Assembly: GCA_964459305.1 (NCBI GenBank)
Contig: CAYWNA010000007.1
Location: 1-64,000 of the forward strand
Source: CAYWNA01 sp964459305
GTDB lineage: Bacteria > Planctomycetota > Planctomycetia > Pirellulales > Pirellulaceae
DNA: 64,000 nt
Direction of reading: 5' to 3'
Shown here: positions 35,962 through 46,062 of the stretch, one piece after another
Numbering within the stretch: position 1 is the stretch's first letter
Layout of the letters: the number at the start of each line of letters is the position of its first letter
Program-made: the position numbers and the translations under genes
Notes under the pieces: generated by a model
The model's database searches: none
Told to the model about the DNA's origin: nothing
What the model saw: only the letters and a program-made list of their open reading frames with translations

Positions 35962-38900
35962 ATGATCAACAGTCTACGACATTCGAGTTTGGGACAAGCT
36001 GTTGCCCGAGGCTGCCCTCGCCTGTCCAATACCGCGTCACGGCGCCGACGTCGCAAACGCCGCCGGGCCTTTGGCGGGTTCGAGTGCCTTGAGCAGAGAC
36101 AGATGTTGGCCGGTGACGCGGCAGCCGGCGTGGAATTGCCGATCGGCGATTCCACGGACTCGATGCCTGCCGCGCCGGCTGCCGAAGTGATGTCCATCGG
36201 CACGAACGTCCAGGGTGTCTTTGACTGGGCCGGCGCGTGGATGTTCACAGACATCTTCAAGCACTCGCGCGATTGGATCCCGCACGAAATCAACACGACG
36301 ACCGGCGAGTTCGTGTGGGAAGGAAACAGCACGGTTCACACGGACGAACACGGTTGGCCCACGCAACTGGAACAATGGACCAACGAAGATGGTCACGTCA
36401 TCCGGCAGTTGCTCGGCACGCTTATGTTTAATGACATCGACGGCCACTATCCTGCCGGCGTGTATCGCGCGGAGTGGGATGGAAACGGCAGCATCGCGTC
36501 GGGGGCCCTCAAGTTCGACTCCGACGGAATCGTGATTCTGGACGAAGGAGTCACGGCGGACGGGCGTCACTTTGCCAACCTGCAAATCACGCCTGTCGAT
36601 TGGGGTATCCACCTGATCATCGAGCAGATCGACGCGGCCAATCCGATACGGAACATCAACGTCTGGATGCCGGATTACGAAGGCCAATCGTTTGCCGGCC
36701 AGCGCGACTGGTCGCCCGGCGCCGACTTCTCACCGTTTCATCCGTTGTTTGTCGAAAGGCTTCAGCCCTTCGGTACGCTGCGCATGATGCAATTGGCCGG
36801 CGCCTGTGACACGAGCGAAGTCGAGTGGTCCGATCGTCGCGAACTGAGGGACGCCCGGCAAGTCCAGCTCGACCGCCTGACCTCCGGCACAGCGATCGAA
36901 TACCAGATCGAACTGGCGAACCAATTGCACGCCGATGCGTGGTTCACCATGCCGCACATGGCGGGCGACGAATATGTGAGGAACTACGCAACTATGGTCC
37001 GCGACACGCTCGACCCGGAAGTAACGGTCTACGTCGAATGGTCCAATGAGCCGTTTAACTGGCGTCCCGAGTACCCGGCCTATCATTGGGTTACCGAACA
37101 ATTGGCCCTGCCGGAAAATGCCGGCCGCGACCGTTGGGAGTTCGTGGCCTCTGAAATCCGCCGTGACATGGCCGTCTGGTCCGACGTGTTTGCGGGTCAG
37201 GAAGAACGCTTGGTCCGCGTGGTGAGCGCCTTCACGCACGATCCCACGGTTGCCGAGCAGATGTTGCCGTACATGAACGGCGAGTTTGATGCGTTGGCGG
37301 TCGGGGCCTACGTGCAACCGGATGCCGAGGAACGAGAATTATATAACTCCGCGACAACGGTGGACGAGGTGCTGGACGCCACAATCGGCAGCACAGCGAC
37401 CACCTTGGGCTTCGTCGAGGTGCATCAATCGATGCTCGAACGGTACGAGCAGAATCTCGGCCGCGACTTGGGTCTCCTCCTGTATGAAGGCGGTACTCAT
37501 TTGGATGTCGATCGGACGCCCGTACCAGAGACGTTCGCCGCGGCGTTTGCCGACGAGCGGCTTTATGATATTGAGGAGTTGCTCTTAAACGGCGTCCACG
37601 ACGTGGGTGTGGACTTGTTCACCGACTTCCAATACACCGAACGGTTCAACGACGGTATGGGCTTCCATGCCACTTTGGGAGGTAACTTCGGCTCGCTCTT
37701 GTACCAGGACCAGCCGATCGAGGAGACGCACAAGTACCGGGCGCTGATCGATGCCATCAATGGCACGACCATCGATATGAACAATCAGCGGCCGACGATC
37801 TCGGAGATCTCGGATGTCGTCATGAGCGCTGGTGAGACGATCGAGATCGACTTCACGATCGGCGACGCGGAGACGCCGGCGGACCAGTTGATTTTCGTTT
37901 CCGACGCTTCCGAATCGGGTCTGGTGCCCAACCCGAACATTGAGATTACCGGTAGCGGCACCGGGCGTACGCTGTCGATCACGACCGAGCAAACGGAGAT
38001 TCCCAGAGCGATGGTCTCGCTGCTGGTCGTGGATGCAAATGGCGGTACCGCACTGGAAACGTTCGAGATCACCATCGGTCCGGGCGGAGATCCGCCTCCC
38101 ATTGAAAACACGCCGCCTACCACCCTGGATGCGACACGCACGGCGTTGGAAGACGACGAGGCGTGGATTGAACTGTGGCAACTGGCCGACGATGCGGAAA
38201 CGCCGTTCGAACAACTTCAGTTCGCGTTCAGCAGCGTCGTGGGCGGCACGGTTGAACGGTTTGATGTCTGGTCCGCTATCTTCACGCCGGATGCGAACTA
38301 CGACGGGCCTGCCAGCTTCGACTACACGGTAACGGACATGGGTGATCCGCCGTTGAGCGCGTCGGCCACCGTGGACATTCAGATCGCGCCCGTGAACGAC
38401 TATCCCACCGCGGGTCACCTGGCCGTGACGACCAACGAGGACGCGCCGGTCGACTTCAGCCTGGCGGGTGTGATCGCCGACGTGGAAACGCCGGCCGAAC
38501 AATTGAACGTGACGTTTCCCAATGTCTGGGGCGGCACGCTGGTGCAAACGGGCCAACCGCTGACCTATCGTTTTACGCCGGACACCGATGATTACGGTAC
38601 GGTCGAGCTGTGGTATCAGGTGGTCGACGAGGGCGGCTTGGAAGAATGGGACCGCGTGACCATCGAAGTGCTGCCGGTGGACGACGCACCGGTGGCCCAA
38701 GATGCCACGTTCGTTACCCAGGAAGGCTGGTCCATCTGGATCGATTTGTGGCAATTGGCCGGCGACGCCGAGACGCCGCTGGAGCAACTGGATATCACGT
38801 TCAGCAACGTCGTGGGAGGCAGCGTCGAACGTATCGACCCTTACACTGCCATCTTCACGCCCCTGGACGGCTTCATCGGTGCCGCAGGATTCGACTACCA

Positions 38901-39012
38901 GGTTTCGGACAACGGCGCCCCACCGCTGAGCGCCACCGCAGCGGTGGACATCGCAATCCTCTCGCTGGCGGAGTGTGACAGCTTGTGGTTGGAGTGCGAA
39001 TTGCAGCTGTAA
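35962..39012 (+). CDS. Secreted glycosidase-like protein with cadherin-like repeats
   Basis: 1016 residues. An Arg/Lys-rich N-terminus is followed by ECLEQRQMLAG (residues ~41-51), a variant of the LEPR-XLL signature of planctomycete surface proteins. Residues ~75-600 look like a TIM-barrel glycoside hydrolase of clan A type: TVYVEWSNEPFNW holds a likely acid/base Glu and DLGLLLYEGGTHL a likely nucleophile Glu, but I cannot assign a family. Residues ~615-1000 contain four tandem Ig/cadherin-like modules, each with DAETPxEQL and FTP-xY/F motifs. AAAGGG precedes the ATG. Its job is probably polysaccharide breakdown or attachment outside the cell. Confidence 0.7.
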   Translation: MINSLRHSSLGQAVARGCPRLSNTASRRRRRKRRRAFGGFECLEQRQMLAGDAAAGVELPIGDSTDSMPAAPAAEVMSIGTNVQGVFDWAGAWMFTDIFKHSRDWIPHEINTTTGEFVWEGNSTVHTDEHGWPTQLEQWTNEDGHVIRQLLGTLMFNDIDGHYPAGVYRAEWDGNGSIASGALKFDSDGIVILDEGVTADGRHFANLQITPVDWGIHLIIEQIDAANPIRNINVWMPDYEGQSFAGQRDWSPGADFSPFHPLFVERLQPFGTLRMMQLAGACDTSEVEWSDRRELRDARQVQLDRLTSGTAIEYQIELANQLHADAWFTMPHMAGDEYVRNYATMVRDTLDPEVTVYVEWSNEPFNWRPEYPAYHWVTEQLALPENAGRDRWEFVASEIRRDMAVWSDVFAGQEERLVRVVSAFTHDPTVAEQMLPYMNGEFDALAVGAYVQPDAEERELYNSATTVDEVLDATIGSTATTLGFVEVHQSMLERYEQNLGRDLGLLLYEGGTHLDVDRTPVPETFAAAFADERLYDIEELLLNGVHDVGVDLFTDFQYTERFNDGMGFHATLGGNFGSLLYQDQPIEETHKYRALIDAINGTTIDMNNQRPTISEISDVVMSAGETIEIDFTIGDAETPADQLIFVSDASESGLVPNPNIEITGSGTGRTLSITTEQTEIPRAMVSLLVVDANGGTALETFEITIGPGGDPPPIENTPPTTLDATRTALEDDEAWIELWQLADDAETPFEQLQFAFSSVVGGTVERFDVWSAIFTPDANYDGPASFDYTVTDMGDPPLSASATVDIQIAPVNDYPTAGHLAVTTNEDAPVDFSLAGVIADVETPAEQLNVTFPNVWGGTLVQTGQPLTYRFTPDTDDYGTVELWYQVVDEGGLEEWDRVTIEVLPVDDAPVAQDATFVTQEGWSIWIDLWQLAGDAETPLEQLDITFSNVVGGSVERIDPYTAIFTPLDGFIGAAGFDYQVSDNGAPPLSATAAVDIAILSLAECDSLWLECELQL

Positions 39013-39502
39013 TCTGCCGTTCCGACACGCCGCGCGTCCTACCAATCCAGCCGAATTATCGTCGGATCAGACCATGGTCGTTGAACAATGCCTCCGCAGT
39101 AATCTTATGCTCTCACCTCCTCCGCTATATGGAGTGGATGAACATAACACTTAAAGTTCTGTGTCAGGGCAGCCCGAAGGACAATGCGCTCGCAGTTGGG
39201 CTGTGCGCAGGGTTTTTCCATTTGGAATGTGATCGGGACCATCTCGACCATCGTACGCAACAGAGTCTCATGCGATGCAACTTGAAGGCCAGCGGCTGCT
39301 CTCGTCGCAGGTTCATGCGTAAGACTGTCGACATCCGATGCAACACCCATTGAGCGTCACGCAGTATTGCGGTACGCTTGCACCGCAATGCTCGCGTCCG
39401 TCGAATAGGGACGTGGTGAGACCCTGTTGTCTTGGGTATCGAGGGAACGTGTCGTTTCGAGCGAGGGTAACCGGAGGACGCGTTCGCAATAGGTAATTTG
39501 GG
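39013..39502. other. Gene-free region upstream of trans-sulfuration gene
   Basis: I recognise no gene, hairpin with U tract or repeat of note. Open frames that cross it in both strands have no homology I know and no good ribosome sites. It carries the promoter of the gene at 39503. Confidence 0.5.
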
Positions 39503-40678
39503 ATGAACAGCAACAAGCCAAACAACGCACGGCGTATCGAAACGATTTGTGTTCACGAGGGAGGTCGCAAAGACACGACCTTCAATTCCGTCACGACGCC
39601 GCTTTACTTCACGTCGACGTTCCGTTTCGACGGGCCGGGGCAAACCAAGGGTTACGACTACAGCCGCACTGCCAACCCGACCAGGACGGCACTGGAGGAA
39701 TGCCTGGCGGCGATGGAAGGCGGTGCACGCGCGTCGGCAACGGCAACCGGAATGGCGGCTGAAACCACGGCCATGCACTTGTTCAAGGCGGGCGACCACA
39801 TTATCGCCGGCCATGACATCTATGGCGGGACTTACCGGCTATTTGATAGCGTGTTTTCTGAACATGGCCTCAGTTTTTCGTTTGTCGACATGCGCGATCC
39901 GGCCAATTTGTCCGGCGCGATCACGCCGGAGACAAAGGCCCTTTGGATCGAGACGCCCAGCAATCCGTTGTTGAATCTTGTGGATATCGCTCAGGTTTGC
40001 GAAATCGCCAAGCAGCACGGGCTAACCACGATCGTCGACAACACGTTCATGACGCCCTACTTCCAGCGACCGCTGGAATTAGGGGCCGACATCGTGGTGC
40101 ACTCGACGACGAAGTACCTGAACGGCCACTGCGATGTCGTAGGCGGCGCAGTGATATCGAAGACCAAGGAGACCGGTGATCGGGTCGCCGCACTGACCAA
40201 TGCATTGGGAACGTGTTGCTCGCCGATGGATGCCTGGCTGGTTCTGCGAGGAGTCAAAACGCTGCCCTGCCGCATGGAGGTTCATGGACGCAATGCCGTG
40301 GCGTTGGCCGAATTCCTGGACGGGCGTCCCGAGGTAAGTCGCGTCTACTACCCGGGCTTGAGTTCTCATCCTCAGCATGCTTTGGCGTGCAAACAGATGT
40401 CGGGATTCGGCGGAATGATGTCCTTTGATGTTCATGGTGGTAGCGAAGCCGCCTTTCGATTGATCCAGGGCCTTCGGCTATTCGAATTCGCCGAGTCTCT
40501 GGGCGGCGTCGCCTCGCTGGTCGAGCATCCCGACACGATGAGCCATGCCTCGATGCCGGAAGCCGCTCGGCGTGTTGCCGGTATCACGGAAGGGAATGTC
40601 CGCGTTTCGGTCGGCATCGAATCCAAAGATGACTTGATCGAAGACATGACCAGGGGGCTTGAACTCAGCCAGGCGTGA
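39503..40678 (+). CDS. PLP-dependent trans-sulfuration enzyme (cystathionine synthase/lyase type)
   Basis: 391 residues, Cys/Met-metabolism PLP family. The pyridoxal Lys lies in HSTTKYLNGHCDVVGG; the substrate loop YSRTANPTRTALEE and ETPSNPLLNLVDI are standard. The C-terminal SLGGVASLVEHPDTMSH and VRVSVGIE are shared by cystathionine gamma-synthases and gamma-lyases, which cannot be told apart by sight. Together with the sulfur cluster at 50.7-58.9 kb it gives this window two members of this family. An Rrf2 regulator gene follows after 127 bases and may control it. Confidence 0.87.
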   Translation: MNSNKPNNARRIETICVHEGGRKDTTFNSVTTPLYFTSTFRFDGPGQTKGYDYSRTANPTRTALEECLAAMEGGARASATATGMAAETTAMHLFKAGDHIIAGHDIYGGTYRLFDSVFSEHGLSFSFVDMRDPANLSGAITPETKALWIETPSNPLLNLVDIAQVCEIAKQHGLTTIVDNTFMTPYFQRPLELGADIVVHSTTKYLNGHCDVVGGAVISKTKETGDRVAALTNALGTCCSPMDAWLVLRGVKTLPCRMEVHGRNAVALAEFLDGRPEVSRVYYPGLSSHPQHALACKQMSGFGGMMSFDVHGGSEAAFRLIQGLRLFEFAESLGGVASLVEHPDTMSHASMPEAARRVAGITEGNVRVSVGIESKDDLIEDMTRGLELSQA

Positions 40679-40805
40679 GTGCGACTGTCGGTCTGGCCGC
40701 TGATGTGCCTGCTCCCCATATTAAGAGGGATCGCGGTGAGACCGATGGACGAGCGTGCAGTGAGATGGTACGCTTCGAGAAACCCGTGAGAGGAGTGCTA
40801 TTGCT

Positions 40806-41252
40806 GTGGCGAATCTGGTCAAGATCTCTGAGGGAGCTTCGTTGGCTCTGCATACGATGGCGTTGTTGGCGAATCGAGGTGAACGCCGCTCTACCGGTCA
40901 AGAGATTGCCGACATACTCGGGGGCTCCGTCCACCACTTAGCCAAAGTCATGCAGCGCTTGGTGCGAGCCGGACTCGTCGATTCCGCGGTCGGGCCTCAA
41001 GGCGGATTTCGGCTCGCCAAACCGGCCGGTCGTATTAAGCTGTTGACCATCTACGAAGCGATTGAGGGGCCCTTGGGCGAGACGCAATGCCTGCTGGCCA
41101 AAGAGGTCTGCGAGGGCAACGATTGCGTGCTCGGCGAACTGATCCAGAGGCTCAACCGAGAAATCCACGGCTATCTCCAAAATGCCACATTGGCCACACT
41201 GGCCAAAGGCAACGCGCTGGTACGGGCGCTGGAAAAGACCGGACCCAGCTGA
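40806..41252 (+). CDS. Rrf2-family regulator with three conserved Cys
   Basis: 148 residues, GTG start with AGGAG upstream. The winged helix covers ~residues 10-75 (STGQEIADILGGSVHHLAKVMQRL, VGPQGGFRLAKP). Cys95, Cys102 and Cys107 form a C-x6-C-x4-C set close to that which holds an Fe-S cluster in IscR and NsrR. So it probably senses Fe-S status, NO or redox and represses target genes. The most obvious neighbour is the trans-sulfuration gene just upstream. It differs from the Rrf2 regulator at 50759 in Cys spacing. Confidence 0.87.
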   Translation: MANLVKISEGASLALHTMALLANRGERRSTGQEIADILGGSVHHLAKVMQRLVRAGLVDSAVGPQGGFRLAKPAGRIKLLTIYEAIEGPLGETQCLLAKEVCEGNDCVLGELIQRLNREIHGYLQNATLATLAKGNALVRALEKTGPS

Positions 41253-41400
41253 CATGCGCGCAGCGGACCGCGTCGAAGTCTCGTCAAGCCATTTGGTTGT
41301 TGTCGCTTCCACTTAATGACAGACTGTCACCCGATGCCCGGCCTCTCGAAGGAGGCGGGGCTCCCGTTTTGCGTCAACGGAATCTGCTCGGCCACAGCCG

Positions 41401-44400
41401 TTATCCGCCCCATGCTGCAAAGACCTTATCGGCGAGCTCCTGCCGAAGCAACTGGTTGAGCCAGTGAGCAGCGGTTCGCAGTCTGAGGTTCCGGTTTCCG
41501 TCTTCGTTTTCGAATGAGCCCCGCTCGATGTCGAAGCCCACGTGGTAGATTCCATCGGCCACGGTGTTGACGGCGTTTTCGCCGAACAGACGCGTCGTCG
41601 CGCCGTCGTTCTGGACCAAGTGGAAACCGGTCTCTTCATCGCCCTCGTCGTCCCCGTGAAGCTCGACCCACTCGTCGGAGTGATTGGCCTGAATGTAGAC
41701 GTTGATGTTAATCATGTCGTACATGTCAAACTGGCCGTCCTTGGCCGCGCCGGTTGCCTCGATCGCCTCGATGAGGATCTCGTTCATCCTATTGGCGGCA
41801 CGGGCGCCGGCGGTGATCTCGCTGGTCGCGATCTTCCGGTTCAGATCAGGATCGGCGGCGACAAGGGCGACGAGCTTATCAAGCCCCGTGCCCGTCGTGC
41901 CTGCGGCATAGGGGTCGACGCCCGGATTGCTCAGTGAGCCGTCGGCAAGATCCTCCGCAAGCAGGTCGTTCAGCCACCAGGCGAGCGTCTCGACGCGGGC
42001 ATTCCGGTTGCCATCCTCGTTCAACACGTTGTTGCCCACGATATCAAAGCCCAAATGGTAGATGCCGTCGGCTACGGTGTTGACAGCGTTGTTGTCGAAC
42101 AGACGCGATATCGCGCCGTCGTTTTGGACCAAATGGAAACCGGTTTCTTCATCGCCTCCGTCGTCGCCATGCAGTTCAACCCATTTTTCGTAGTGGTTCG
42201 CCTGGATGTAGGCGTTCAGATCGCGCACATCGGCGGCGTTAATCTCGCCGTCGTTGGCTACGCCCGTCGCCTTGATCGCCTCGATCAGGATGAGGTTCAT
42301 CGCATCAGCGGCACGAGCACCGGCGGTGATCTCGCTGGTAGCGATCTTCAAGTTCAGGTACGGATCGGCAGTGACGATCTCGACCAGCGAATCCAGGCCC
42401 GTTCCCGTGGTGCCTTCGGCATAGGGATTCACGTCCGTGTTACTCAACGCGCCGCTGGCAAGATCCTCCGCAAGCAGATCGTTCAGCCACCAGGCGAGCG
42501 TCTCGACGCGGGCGTTCCGGTTGCCGTCCTCGTTAAGGATCCGGTCGCCTTGGATATCGAATCCCAAGTGGTAAATCCCATCGGCCACCGTGTTGACGGC
42601 GTTGTTGGCGTACAACCGCGTTGTCGCACCGTCGTTTTGGACCAGGTGGAAACCGGTTTCTTCACCGCCCTCATCATCGCCGTGAAGATCAACCCACCGC
42701 TCGTAGTGGTTAGCTTGAATATAGGCGTTCACGTCGCGCACGTCGGCGGTGTTGATTTCGCCGTCGTTGGCCAAGCCCGTTGCCGTGATCGCCTCGATGA
42801 TGATGTGGTTCATGGCGTCGGCGTACTCGGCGCCGGCGGTAATCTCGCTGGTCGGGATTCTCAGGTTCAGGCCCGGATCGGCGATGATGATATCGACTAG
42901 ACTGTCGAGGCCAGTCCCTGTTGTGCCTTCGGCATAGGGGTCTACGTTCGCGTTGCTCAACGTGCCCTCGGCAAGATCGTCTTCAAGCAGTTCATCGAGC
43001 CACCAGGCGGCCGTTTCGACGCTGACGTTCCGGTTGCCATCCTCGTTCAGGAAGCGATTCGCTACGATATCGAAGCCGATGTGGTACAGGCCGTCGGCTA
43101 CGGTGTTGACGGCATTGTTCGCGAAGAGACGCGTTATCGCGCCGTCGTTTTGGACGAAGTGGAACCCTGTCTCTTCATCGCCCTCGTCGTCGCCGTGGAA
43201 CTCAACCCAGTCGTCGTAGCGGTTAGCCTGGATCCACGCGTTCAAGTCGCGCATGTCGGCGGCGTTAATCTCGCCGTCGTTGGCCAGACCCGTCGCCTGG
43301 ATGGCATCAATGATAATGTGGTTCAAGGCGTCGGCAGCGGCGGCGCCTTCGTCGATCTCGGCCGGATCAACTCGACGGTACAGGCCCAAATCATCGAAGA
43401 TGATATCGACCAGCGCATCCAAGCCCGTTCCTGTCGTGCCGCTGGTTGGGCCAGCGACCGCGACATCCCCGCCAATCGACGCGATTTCCGTCCGGCTCAG
43501 GGCCCGATTGTAGATGGTCACGTCCTCGATCGTTCCGTCGAAATAATCCGCCGTCCAATCGGGCCGATAGTCCGAGCGTGCCCACGTGCTGGCGCCGATC
43601 GCCAAGTTCTCGGAATTCGTGTCGATGCCGGTGGTAAAATCGGACCGAGCTGCCTCCAACTTGCCGTCCACGAAGACGCGGAAGCCGTCCTCGCCGAAGC
43701 TAACGGCCAAATGATGCGGCTCGCCGGCTTTTATGAGTGACTGCGAGTACATCCATACCGACTTGCTCGTGTCTTGCAGTCGCACCTCGACGCGACCGTT
43801 ACGGACAAACGCCGTCAGGTGCCCGCCGGTGCCATAGCCGCTGGCGTCCTTGGAGAAGAGCGTTCTGCGTCCTGATACGTCGTCGGCGTTGAAGCTCACG
43901 GCCACCGTCCCATTGGCCAGGGCCAGCGTGTCCGTATGCGGCACCTCGACATAATCGTCCGGCGCCTCCATCATCACGCTGTCCACCGAAAAGACCTCGG
44001 CGGCGGCAATCTCCGCGGGGTCCGGTACCAGATTGGGATTGACGAGCCCGCCGCTTTCAAGATCCTCCTCCAGCAAATTGCCCAGCCAGAACGCGGCCGT
44101 TTCTACGCTGACGTTCTTGTTGCCGTCTTCATTCAGGAAGCGGCCTCTCACAATGTCGAAGCCGATGTGGTACAGACCGTCGGCCACGGTGTTGACGGCA
44201 TTATTGCTGTACAGTCGTGACGTTGCGCCGTCGTTCTGCACAAGATGGAAGCCGGTCTCTTCGTCACCCTCGTCATCGCCGTGAAGCTCGACCCATTTGT
44301 CATAATGATTGGCTTGGATATAGGCGTTGATGTCTTGCATATCGAAGACGTCGATTTCGCCGTCGTTGCCCGCGCCTGTCGCCGTGATCGCCGCGATGAT

Positions 44401-46062
44401 GATGTGATTCATCGCGTCGGCGTATTCGGCGCCAGCTGTGATCTCACTGGTTGGGATCTTCAGGTTCAACCCCGGATCGCCGGCAATGATATCGACCAGG
44501 CTGTCGAGGCCCGTGCCGGTGGTGGCTTCGGCATACGGGTCGACGTTCGGATTGTTGAGCGAGCCGCTGGCAAGATCGCTTTCCAGTAGTTCATCGAGCC
44601 ACAAGGCAGCCGTTTCGACACTGACATTACGGTCGCCGTCCTCGTTCAGGAAGCGGTTCGCCACGATGTCGAAGCCGATGTGGTACAGGCCGTCTGCCAC
44701 GGTATTGACGGCATTGTTCGCGAAGAGACGCGCTATCGCGCCGTCGTTTTGAACCAGGTGGAACCCGGTCTCTTCATCGCCTTCGTCGTCGCCGTGGAGC
44801 TCGACCCAGTCGTCGTAGCGGTTGGCCTGGATCCACGCGTTCAAGTCGCGCATGTCCGCGGCGTTGATCTCGCCATTGTTGGCCAGCCCGGTCGCGTTGA
44901 TCGCCGCGATGATGATTTGGTTCATCGCGTCGGCGGCCTTGGCGGCTGTGGTGATCTCGTTGGTTGGGATTTTACGGTTCAGCACCGGATCGCTAGTGAT
45001 GATATCGACCAAGCTGTCGAGGCCCGTGCCCGTGGTGCCTTCCGCATAGGGATTCACGTCTGGGTTGCGCAACGCGCCGCTGGCGAGATCCTCCCGCAGC
45101 AGACTGCTGAACCAGGCAGCTAGCGTCTCGACGCGGGCGTTGCGGTTCCCGTCCTCGTTCAGCACGTTGTCGCCTGCGATGTCGAACCCCAGATGGTAAA
45201 TCCCGTCGGCCACGGTGTTGACGGCGTTTCTGTCGTACAAACGCGTTGTCGCGCCGTCGTTTTGGACCAGGTGGAAACCGGTTTCTCCACCATCCTCATC
45301 GTCGCCGTGAAGCGTGACCCATTCTTCCTGATGGTTGGCCTGGATATAGGCATTCAGGTCGCGCACGTCGGCGGTGTTGATTTCGCCATCGTTCGCCAAG
45401 CCGGTCGCCTTGATCGCTGCGACGATGATGCCGTTCATCGCGTTGGCGTACTTGGCACCGGCCATGATATCGCTGGTTGCGATCTTCTGGTTCAGGCCCG
45501 GATCGGCGATGATGATCTCGACCAAGCTGTCGAGGCCGGTCCCCGTGGTCGCTCTGGTATAGGGATCCACGTCTGGGTTGCGCAGCGCACCGTCGGCCAG
45601 GTCCTCGCGAAGCAGCGTATCGAGCCAATGGGCGGCCTTCTCGACGCGGACGTTGCGGTTGCCGTCCTCGTTCAGAAAGCGGCCTGCCACGATATCGAAG
45701 CCCATGTGATACAATCCATCGGCCACGGTGTTGACGGCGTTGTTGGCGCCGAATAGATACGTGATCGCGCCGTCGTTCTGGACCAGGTGGAAGCCTGTTT
45801 CTTCGTAGGTTTCGTCGTCGCCGTGAAGCGTGGCCCACTGGTCGTAGCGGTTTGCCTGAATCCAGGCGTTCAGATCGTACATGTCGGCCGTATTGATCTC
45901 GTCGTCATTCGCCAAGCCCGTGGCGTCGATGGCGGCGAGGATGATATGGTTCATGGCGTCGGCGGCTGCGGCACCCTCGGCAATCTCGGCTGGATCGACC
46001 CGCCGGTTCAGCCCGGGATCGGCTACGATGATATCGACCAGTCGATCGAGGCCGGTATTCGT
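41401..46062 (-). repeat. Eight 513-bp tandem units in two blocks of four
   Basis: Unit starts on the minus strand are 46062, 45549, 45036 and 44523, then 43437, 42924, 42411 and 41898. Spacing within both blocks is exactly 513 bases (171 codons). The last unit is truncated to 498 bases by the stop codon. The 573 bases between blocks (44010-43438) encode a LamG-like domain. Nucleotide identity between units looks high but varies, so both duplication and later drift are evident. Confidence 0.92.

Noticed and set aside
37585..39045. 486-codon minus-strand frame opposite the cadherin-like repeats
   Set aside because: It reflects the repeat modules of the plus-strand gene and is rich in Arg/His/Val as antisense frames of GC-rich genes are.
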